Positions 1 through 4,700 of a stretch of 8,107 bases of DNA are shown here, piece by piece (position 1 is the first letter of the stretch; every line of letters begins with the position of its first letter). The notes under the pieces are model-generated. The model was not told where the DNA came from. It was given only the letters and a program-made list of their open reading frames with translations, and ran no database searches. A program made the translations under genes and the position numbers. The stretch spans positions 1 to 8,107 of the forward strand of contig CAMFZO010000055.1 in assembly GCA_946006895.1 (NCBI GenBank). The letters are read 5' to 3'. The DNA is from an uncultured Clostridia bacterium. Lineage in GTDB: Bacteria; Bacillota; Clostridia; Oscillospirales; Oscillospiraceae.

Positions 1-46
1 TACACCTAAGCCTTCGTCGGCAGCGTCAGATGTGTATAAGAGACAG
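1..46 (+). other. Illumina Nextera i5-side adapter (artificial sequence)
   Basis: Bases 1-5 (TACAC) match the end of the P5 flow-cell sequence. Bases 6-13 (CTAAGCCT) match the Nextera i5 index known as S508/N508. Bases 14-27 (TCGTCGGCAGCGTC) are the Read 1 adapter, and 28-46 (AGATGTGTATAAGAGACAG) are the 19-base Tn5 mosaic end. The order and spacing are exactly those of a tagmentation library. This is untrimmed adapter at the end of a read or contig, not transposon DNA of the organism. Genomic sequence begins at 47, and anything translated across this point is false. Confidence 0.98.
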
Positions 47-425
47 TCTTGTTGCAGGTGTCCATGGAATCGTTGCCGCCGTTGTAGAAGAAATAACGGA
101 CGTTATATTTTTGGAAGATCTCCAGGATGCGCTTGAAATCGGTGTCGTCGGTCTCGGGGTCGGCGATCTTGTAGCGGCAGGAGCCCAAAGCGGAGGACGG
201 GGTGTGCAGCAGCAGTTCCAGCTCGGCAGGATCTTCCTCGTCCATGATCATCAGGCGGTCGTTAAGGACACCCATGATGCCGTGATGCGCGCCGTAGACC
301 TTGGTGATGCAGTCGCTCTCCAGGGCGGTTTTGATGACGCCGTAGGCGCTGGCGTTGATGACGGCAGAGGGTCCGCCGGACTGACCGATGATAGCGGCGC
401 CGACCAGGGGTTTATTGGTTGACAT
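47..425 (-). CDS. 6-phosphofructokinase, probable PPi-dependent type, N-terminal fragment
   Basis: Phosphofructokinase phosphorylates fructose 6-phosphate to fructose 1,6-bisphosphate in the glycolytic pathway in the cytoplasm. The 126 genuine residues start at ATG 425-423, with an AGGAGG ribosome site at 440-435, nine bases upstream. The N-terminal glycine-rich phosphate loop (G14-QSGGPSAVINA) and the YNGGNDS segment (residues 114-120) are family signatures. In ATP-dependent enzymes the latter reads GGDGS; here the second-site glycine is Asp119, the change known to favour pyrophosphate over ATP. The usual length is about 320 residues for ATP enzymes and 400 or more for many PPi enzymes, so most of the protein is missing. 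The reading frame runs on into the adapter with a false tail. The family is nearly certain; the phosphate donor is inferred from one motif. Confidence 0.9.
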
Positions 426-497
426 AATCTTGTTCCTCCTCTTGTATCGGGCTTTTCTCTCCTGCTAAATAGCCGGCGGCCCAATTTTTACGGCTAC

Positions 498-526
498 ACT
501 ATAGCACAAGCCGGAATGTTTTTCAA
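498..526 (-). promoter_or_regulatory. Promoter of the phosphofructokinase gene
   Basis: On the minus strand, TTGAAA (526-521) is followed after 17 bases by TATAGT (503-498), with TG one base before the -10, an extended -10 arrangement. Transcription would start near 491 and give a leader of about 66 bases before the ATG. In that leader ATTGGGC can pair loosely with GCCCGAT, but I assign no regulatory role to it. Confidence 0.72.
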
Positions 527-613
527 GCCCGCAGGCAGGTTTTTTCGCGGCGCCGCAGGGGTTCCGGGGCCTGCCCGCACTGGTTGGAGCCTGCAGAGAG
601 GTCAGAATTTTGG

Positions 614-642
614 TTGCTTTTTTTTTCGTTGGATGTTATGAT
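614..642 (+). promoter_or_regulatory. Promoter of the wzz-kinase-phosphatase operon
   Basis: TTGCTT (614-619) and TATGAT (637-642) are separated by 17 bases. TG at 634-635 makes it an extended -10. A run of eight T residues fills the start of the spacer. The predicted start near 649 leaves a leader of about 33 bases to the TTG start at 682. The divergent phosphofructokinase promoter lies about 90 bases away. Between the two is a GC-rich stretch with the perfect palindrome GCGGCGCCGC at 547-556, in which I recognise nothing further. Confidence 0.6.
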
Positions 643-681
643 AAGATAAATTGATATGCACTCAAAAAAGGAGTGACGCAT

Positions 682-1389
682 TTGAGCAAATTTGAGATCA
701 CCCTGCAGGACATTTTCCTGGCCCTGAAGCGATATTTGGTCTGGATCTGCCTGGCCACCTTTCTCTTTACCGCCGGAGCCTGGGCCTATGCCAAATTCTT
801 CATCACGCCCATGTATTCCACGACGGTCTCTCTCTGCGTTTTTGCCAATCAGCGCACCTCCGACGAGGTGACCAGCACCCAAATGGCGGCTGACGCCCGC
901 ATTGCCTACACCTATGAGATCCTGCTCACCAGCCAGCCCGTCTTGGAGGCGGTCAGCGCGTCCATGGACGGCGCCGTTTCCACAAAGGCACTGGAGAGTA
1001 TGATCTCCGCCAGCAATGTCAACAGCACCCAGATCATCAATGTCACCGTAGAAAGCGCTGATCCCCAGCTCGCCGCAGCCATTGCCAACACCCTGGCGGA
1101 GGTGGCGCCCGATACCCTGAATTCCATTGCCCGGGGCGGTGAAATGGTCGCCGTGGACCGCGCCGAAGTGCCCTCCGCTCCCTATTCCCCCGACGTGGGC
1201 GCATATGTCTCCACGGGCTTTATCCTGGGACTTTTGCTGTCCTGCGCCGTCGTGACCCTCATTGCCCTGCTGGACACCACCATCTGGCGCGAGGAGGATC
1301 TGGAGCGTTCCTTCAATCTCCCCATTCTGGGCAGCGTTCCCTCCATGACCACCCCCGCCAAGTCCGGCGGCAAGCGGAAAGCGAGGTGA
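682..1389 (+). CDS. Wzz/CpsC-like chain-length determinant and tyrosine-kinase adaptor
   Basis: This is a membrane protein of the polysaccharide co-polymerase family (CpsC, CapA, YveK). It sets polysaccharide chain length and activates the cytoplasmic tyrosine kinase. The protein of 235 residues starts with a short cytoplasmic stretch, then a membrane helix at about 18-40, an external domain, a proline motif VPSAPYSP (163-170) and a second helix at about 176-198. The cytoplasmic tail (EEDLERSFNLPILGSVP) is the region that contacts and activates the kinase in this family. I chose the TTG at 682 because GGAG (670-673) lies eight bases before it. The GTG at 673 overlaps that SD, so it is unlikely to be the start. 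The stop lies six bases before the kinase ATG. Similar two-helix Wzz-domain proteins exist, but the next two genes make this assignment firm. Confidence 0.9.
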   Translation: MSKFEITLQDIFLALKRYLVWICLATFLFTAGAWAYAKFFITPMYSTTVSLCVFANQRTSDEVTSTQMAADARIAYTYEILLTSQPVLEAVSASMDGAVSTKALESMISASNVNSTQIINVTVESADPQLAAAIANTLAEVAPDTLNSIARGGEMVAVDRAEVPSAPYSPDVGAYVSTGFILGLLLSCAVVTLIALLDTTIWREEDLERSFNLPILGSVPSMTTPAKSGGKRKAR

Positions 1390-1395
1390 GGAAGT

Positions 1396-2163
1396 ATGCG
1401 TCTGTTTCCCAAAAAGCAGCCGAAGCGCGCCGCTCACGGCCATTCCGAGCGCCCGATGCTGTCCGTCGGCAGCCCCTTTGCCATCAAAGAAGCCTATAAC
1501 TCCATCCGCACCAAGCTGATTTTCACCGGCAAGGGCGAAAAATGCCCGGTTTTCGCCGTGACCAGTTCTCTGTCCGGCGACGGAAAAACCACCACCGCCG
1601 TTTCTCTGGCCGTTTCCATCGCCATGGCGGACCAGCGGGTCCTCCTCATCGACGGCGATATGCGCAAGCCCTCCGTCCACCGCTACTTCAACACCGAGTG
1701 CCGCAACGGTCTCAGTGAGATCCTGGCCGGGCTGAGCAGCGAAATCAAGCTCCGCCCGACGGACAACGGCAATCTCTCCATTCTCACCGCCGGGCAGATC
1801 CCGCCCAATCCCGCGGAGCTGCTGGGCTCCCGGCAGATGGATATGCTGCTGGACTATGTGCGCCAGTATTTTGACTACGTCATCATCGACACGCCGCCGG
1901 TGAATATTGTCACCGACGCCACCGTCATCGCCGGCAAGATTACCGGCTATATCCTCGTCGTCCAGAGCGGCAAGAGCCATGTCCGCGACCTGTCCGACGC
2001 CATTCATCAGATCGAGGAGATGAACGGCAGCATCGTCGGCGCCATCCTCAACGACCCCGACGGCTGCGGCGAGGCCCACTACAGCTACCATTACAACCGC
2101 TACAGCAGGTATAAATACTACGGCGAAAGCATCCCGGACTCCAAGAGGCAGCGCGGCGGTTGA
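1396..2163 (+). CDS. CpsD/YwqD-like bacterial tyrosine kinase (BY-kinase)
   Basis: A cytoplasmic autokinase that phosphorylates its own C-terminal tyrosines, and in known systems also sugar enzymes, to control capsule or exopolysaccharide assembly. Of 255 residues, the Walker A loop is SSLSGDGKTT (57-66, Lys64), Walker A' is VLLIDGDMRK (82-91) and Walker B is VIIDTPP (162-168). The tail carries a cluster of seven tyrosines at 229, 231, 233, 236, 239, 241 and 242. The oligomerisation motif, usually ExxRxxR, reads EAYNSIR (32-38), with Asn in place of the first Arg. The ribosome site GAGGTGAGG spans the preceding stop codon, so translation is probably coupled to the Wzz-like gene. Gram-positive systems split membrane adaptor and kinase into two proteins, as here. 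ParA/MinD ATPases share the Walker motifs but lack the tyrosine tail. Confidence 0.95.
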   Translation: MRLFPKKQPKRAAHGHSERPMLSVGSPFAIKEAYNSIRTKLIFTGKGEKCPVFAVTSSLSGDGKTTTAVSLAVSIAMADQRVLLIDGDMRKPSVHRYFNTECRNGLSEILAGLSSEIKLRPTDNGNLSILTAGQIPPNPAELLGSRQMDMLLDYVRQYFDYVIIDTPPVNIVTDATVIAGKITGYILVVQSGKSHVRDLSDAIHQIEEMNGSIVGAILNDPDGCGEAHYSYHYNRYSRYKYYGESIPDSKRQRGG

Positions 2164-2164
2164 T

Positions 2165-2836
2165 ATGATGCAGATCGACTTTCACGCCCACATTCTGCCG
2201 GGAGCCGACCACGGCAGCGACGGCCTTGCCACTTCCCTGCGGCAGATCGCTCTGGCGCAGGAGGCGGGGATCGGCCTGCTCATCGCCACGCCGCATTTTT
2301 ACCCCCGCCATGAGGCCCTTGGCCCATTTCTTGCCCGGCGGGCTGAGACCTACGCCTGTCTGACGGAAGCGCTTCCGGCAGACGCGCCCCGGATCAGGCT
2401 CGGCGCGGAGGTGCAGCTTTGCCGGGGTCTGGACCGCCTGCCGGACCTGGAGCGGCTCTGTGTGGAGGGCACCCGGGTGCTGCTGCTGGAGCTGCCACCG
2501 GATTTTTCCGTCCGTGCCTATGAGCAGACCCTGGATGCCCTGCTCTACGAGCGAAAGCTCACCGTCGTCCTGGCCCATGTGGATCGCTACGTCCCCGGGA
2601 CGGTGGATTTTCTGCTGGAGCTGGGCTTCCTTGCCCAGATCAACGCCGCGCCCTTCTGCCGTCTGCGCACAAGAAAAGCGGCGCTGCGCCGCGCCGAGAG
2701 CGTACAGACAGTGGCCCTGGGCAGCGATATTCACGGCGTTTCCACCGGCTACACAGAGTTTTTGCAGATGAAGCGCCGCCTGGGTCCGGTCTGCGACGTC
2801 GTCATGGCACGTACCGCGGCCCTGTTGGGACTGTAA
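2165..2836 (+). CDS. CpsB/YwqE-like PHP-family protein-tyrosine phosphatase
   Basis: A metal-dependent phosphatase of the PHP superfamily that removes phosphate from the kinase's tyrosine tail and so resets the switch. Motifs in the 223 residues: DFHAH (5-9), LPGADHG (11-17), ATPHFYP (41-47), GAEVQL (80-85), LLLELP (106-111), AHVDRY (137-142) and GSDIHG (186-191). They supply the expected His and Asp/Glu metal ligands (H7, H9, E82, H138, D188, H190) and Arg141. The common LPGxDDG motif reads ADHG here, with His16 for the second Asp, and AHPERY reads AHVDRY. The start lies one base after the kinase stop. The ribosome site is weak and distant (AGAGG 2144-2148), so coupling to the kinase is likely. 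ATG 2168 is an equally possible start, giving one residue less. Length is slightly below the typical 240-255. Confidence 0.92.
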   Translation: MMQIDFHAHILPGADHGSDGLATSLRQIALAQEAGIGLLIATPHFYPRHEALGPFLARRAETYACLTEALPADAPRIRLGAEVQLCRGLDRLPDLERLCVEGTRVLLLELPPDFSVRAYEQTLDALLYERKLTVVLAHVDRYVPGTVDFLLELGFLAQINAAPFCRLRTRKAALRRAESVQTVALGSDIHGVSTGYTEFLQMKRRLGPVCDVVMARTAALLGL

Positions 2837-2975
2837 TTTGGCAATCATAATCTCCGCAGATGCGGTTATGCACACATCCCTCATCAGAGGGAGGCTTTCC
2901 GCTGCGGCGGGACTTGACATAGCGATAGCTTTTTGGAACCAGCAACCTGGTGGTTTTCTTTAACCAAAGAAAACA
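2837..2975. repeat. Palindrome-rich intergenic segment, likely remnant of a dispersed repeat
   Basis: This spacer between the phosphatase stop and the terminator has no plausible gene but is packed with short hairpins: CCGCA-GA-TGCGG (2854-2865), TCCCTC-ATCA-GAGGGA (2877-2892), ACCAG-CAAC-CTGGT (2938-2951) and a perfect nine-base stem GTTTTCTTT-AACC-AAAGAAAAC (2953-2974). The CCCTCATCAGAGGGAGGCTTT-like core resembles, from memory, intergenic repeats common in gut Oscillospirales genomes; that is recollection, not a search result. On the plus strand it would form a structured 3' untranslated region of the kinase operon. Confidence 0.5.
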
Positions 2976-3017
2976 CGCGCCGCAGAACGGAGAATTTCCG
3001 TTTTGCGGCGCGTTTTT
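2976..3017. terminator. Bidirectional intrinsic terminator between the phosphatase and dacF genes
   Basis: A 16-pair stem: CGCGCCGCA (2976-2984) pairs with 3004-3012, G2985 wobbles with T3003, and AACGGA (2986-2991) pairs with 2997-3002, around a five-base loop. It is followed on the plus strand by TTTTT (3013-3017). Read on the minus strand it is followed by TGTTTTCTTT. It therefore suits both convergent transcripts, and it begins three bases after the dacF stop codon. Confidence 0.9.
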
Positions 3018-3019
3018 GC

Positions 3020-4165
3020 CTATCCTCCCATGCAGGCGCGCTTGAGGAGGCGGGCTGCCAACTCCCAGAGGGTCAGCTTTTCCACGGCCTGTGGCGCGAT
3101 AATGGGGATCTCCGCCAGGGTGCGGGTGGAGGTGGACAGGGTCAGCGTCCCCAACTGCTGTCCGGCCTCCACAGGCGCCTCGACCTCCTGGCAGAGGGTC
3201 ACGGTCTTGGTGATGCCCGCCAGCTCCCCTTTCTCAATGAGAATGGGCGCCGTCTGCTGCAGCACCGGCGTCAGGGTCGATTCCTCCCCCAAGATCACCC
3301 GGACCGGCTGCAGCGGCTCCTCCGGCTGGGTGTCCGCCAGAGCGTAATTGGCGAAGCCGTAATCCAGCAGCGCCTTGGCCGAACGGAAGCGGTCCGTGGA
3401 GCTTTCGCAGTGGAGCACCACGGCGATAAGCTCCATGCCGTCGCGCTGGGCGCTGGCAGACAGGCAGTGACCGGCGGTGGAGGTGTAGCCGGTCTTCAGG
3501 CCCGTGGTGCCCTCGTAGAAGCGCACCAGCTTGTTGGTGTTGGACAGGCCGAACTGGCCGTTGCGCACCGTGTCCATCCAGATGGTCGTGTATTTCTTGA
3601 TCTCCTCGTGGGTCAGAAGCTCCCGGGACATGATGGCAATATCCCGCGCCGTCGTCAGATGCTCCGACGCATTCTCCCCGTCGTCCAGGCCCGTGCAGTT
3701 GACAAAATGGGTATTCTCCATGCCCAGTTCCGCAGCGCGGGCATTCATTTTCTCCACAAAGGCCGCCTCGCTGCCCGCCACGTGCTCCGCCAGCGCCGTG
3801 GCGCAGTCATTGGCGGAGCTGACCACCACGCTTTTTAGCATCTCGTCCATGCTCATCTGCTCGCCCACCTCCAGATAGACCTGGCTGCCGCCCTTAGCCG
3901 CAACGGCCTCCGAGGCGGTCACCATGTCGTCCCAGCCGATGCGCCCGCTGTCCAGGGCCTCCATGACCAGCAGCAGCGTCATGATCTTCGTCACCGATGC
4001 AGGCGGCAGCTTTTCATCCGCGTTTTTCTCATAGAGCACCGTTCCCGTCGCCGCGTCCATCAGGATCGCCGAGGGTGCGGGAACGTCCAGCCCCTCCGCC
4101 CGAACCGCCGGCAGCACGCACAGCAGCAGCACCGCCGACAAAAGTATGGAAATGATCTTTTTCAT
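3020..4165 (-). CDS. dacF: Secreted D-alanyl-D-alanine carboxypeptidase, DacF/PBP5 type
   Basis: A low-molecular-weight penicillin-binding protein that removes the terminal D-Ala from peptidoglycan pentapeptides outside the membrane and so limits cross-linking. The 381-residue protein starts with a signal peptide (Lys-Lys, hydrophobic core 4-20, probable cleavage after AVRA at 23). Catalytic motifs of the peptidase S11 family are S57-V-T-K60, S117-A-N119 and K224-T-G226. A C-terminal beta-rich PBP5-type domain covers about 275-355. A final amphipathic stretch, LTLWELAARLLKR, could attach the enzyme to the membrane face. Length is normal. The start ATG (4165-4163) follows a strong GGAGGGGG site (4183-4176), itself inside an inverted repeat. 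The symbol is by type; dacA or dacB naming is possible. No clear promoter of its own is seen, so read-through from the HPr-like gene is possible. Confidence 0.93.
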   Translation of the reverse strand: MKKIISILLSAVLLLCVLPAVRAEGLDVPAPSAILMDAATGTVLYEKNADEKLPPASVTKIMTLLLVMEALDSGRIGWDDMVTASEAVAAKGGSQVYLEVGEQMSMDEMLKSVVVSSANDCATALAEHVAGSEAAFVEKMNARAAELGMENTHFVNCTGLDDGENASEHLTTARDIAIMSRELLTHEEIKKYTTIWMDTVRNGQFGLSNTNKLVRFYEGTTGLKTGYTSTAGHCLSASAQRDGMELIAVVLHCESSTDRFRSAKALLDYGFANYALADTQPEEPLQPVRVILGEESTLTPVLQQTAPILIEKGELAGITKTVTLCQEVEAPVEAGQQLGTLTLSTSTRTLAEIPIIAPQAVEKLTLWELAARLLKRACMGG

Positions 4166-4175
4166 GATAAAGAAT

Positions 4176-4220
4176 CCCCCTCCGCTTCATTCGCAGTACA
4201 AGCGTATGAGGCGAAGGGGG
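4176..4220 (-). promoter_or_regulatory. SD-sequestering hairpin in the dacF leader
   Basis: In the minus-strand RNA, CCCCCUUCGCCUCAU (4220-4206) faces AUGAAGCGGAGGGGG (4190-4176) across a 15-base loop. Fourteen of fifteen positions pair, one of them a U-G wobble and the other position a C-A mismatch. An inner CGC/GCG pair could extend the stem. The 3' arm contains the whole SD of dacF, which would be hidden when the hairpin forms. There is no T tract after it, so it does not look like a terminator. Confidence 0.6.
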
Positions 4221-4295
4221 TCAATTATGCTTGTTTCATCGCCGGAGAAGGGAACCTTCCCTCAGCGTCTTTCTATTTTTCGGGGAAGGCACGGT

Positions 4296-4517
4296 TCAGA
4301 CTAAGAATTTCTTTGCGGCGCTGGCAAAGGCGCTCTCGTTTTCCTCGCCGCTGATCTCCACATCCAGCGGGGCCGTGAAATCCAGGGTGAACATTTCCAT
4401 AAAGCACTTGGCGTCCACACAGCGGTCGCCGTCGCGCACCTGGACCTCATAGGGCTGCAGCGTGGCAAGGCCGACGAATTCTCTCACGTCGCTGAGAGAG
4501 GCGAATTGAACGGTCAT
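4296..4517 (-). CDS. Small HPr-like protein lacking phosphorylation sites
   Basis: The 73 residues resemble the phosphocarrier HPr of the sugar phosphotransferase system over the middle and end. VDAKCFMEMFTL (34-45) aligns with the VNAKSIMGVMSL region and is followed by a DVEISGEENE strand-and-helix stretch as in HPr. The N-terminus is about ten residues shorter. The active-site segment (GIHARPA type) is replaced by FASLSDV, so the catalytic His15 is absent. Ser46, the site of HPr kinase, is Cys38. A phosphotransfer role therefore looks lost; a binding or regulatory role is possible but unproven. I chose ATG 4517 because TGGAGG (4530-4525) lies seven bases upstream; an ATG at 4553 precedes that site. 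It is the first gene after a strong promoter and is followed by dacF after 130 bases with no convincing terminator. Confidence 0.75.
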   Translation of the reverse strand: MTVQFASLSDVREFVGLATLQPYEVQVRDGDRCVDAKCFMEMFTLDFTAPLDVEISGEENESAFASAAKKFLV

Positions 4518-4539
4518 GGGGGTTCCTCCAAAAAACAGT

Positions 4540-4636
4540 CTGTACATTTGCACGGAAACTTGCTAAAATAAAAGGGTCATCGGATGCCGAAGCTCCGGTT
4601 TGTCCATGCAAGTTTCATTATACTGTCTATTTGCAC
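4540..4636. repeat. Direct repeats flanking an inverted repeat at the HPr-like promoter
   Basis: CTGTACATTTGCAC (4540-4553) and CTGTCTATTTGCAC (4623-4636) match at 12 of 14 positions. Between them are the perfect inverted arms GAAACTTGC (4555-4563) and GCAAGTTTC (4608-4616). One direct repeat sits between -35 and -10 of the HPr-like promoter; the other sits just upstream of the gene's SD. The layout could be an operator pair or the scar of a very small inserted element. Confidence 0.55.
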
Positions 4637-4646
4637 AAAAAATCAA
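4617..4646 (-). promoter_or_regulatory. Promoter of the HPr-like gene
   Basis: TTGATT (4646-4641) and a perfect TATAAT (4622-4617) are separated by 18 bases on the minus strand. The start would lie near 4610, leaving a leader of about 93 bases. One copy of a 14-base direct repeat fills most of the -10/-35 spacer. An inverted-repeat arm abuts the -10, so regulation is plausible. Confidence 0.75.
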
Positions 4647-4700
4647 GTTATTTTTTGTTAAATATTTTTGAATCTCTTTGGGGAGTTTTTGGAGAATTTT

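Noticed and set aside
28..46. Tn5 mosaic end as evidence of a natural transposon
   Set aside because: It is preceded by the Read 1 adapter and an Illumina index, so it comes from library preparation.
30..422. Plus-strand frame beginning MCIRDS
   Set aside because: Its start is inside the Nextera adapter; MCIRDS is a known adapter-derived peptide, and the rest is antisense to phosphofructokinase.
523..2091. Open frame of 522 codons on the minus strand
   Set aside because: It lies antisense to the Wzz-like and kinase genes, both of which have clear motifs and ribosome sites. It has a Gly/His/Asp/Gln-rich shadow composition, no recognisable domain, and arises from high GC.
2914..2919. TTGACA-like hexamer in the spacer as a promoter
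   Set aside because: No acceptable -10 lies 16-18 bases downstream and no plus-strand gene follows.
2048..2920. 290-codon minus-strand frame
   Set aside because: Antisense shadow of the PHP phosphatase, without motifs or a ribosome site.
2933..3838. 301-codon plus-strand frame
   Set aside because: It crosses the terminator at 2976-3017 and runs antisense to dacF, whose SxxK, SxN and KTG motifs are all in place.
4249..4290. AGGGAA-CC-TTCCCT palindrome after the HPr-like gene as a terminator
   Set aside because: The stem is short with a two-base loop and has no T tract on the minus strand.
4555..4616. Inverted arms GAAACTTGC/GCAAGTTTC read as an intrinsic terminator or riboswitch
   Set aside because: The loop is 44 bases, there is no T tract, and the predicted RNA start lies within one arm, so a transcript would not contain the full stem.
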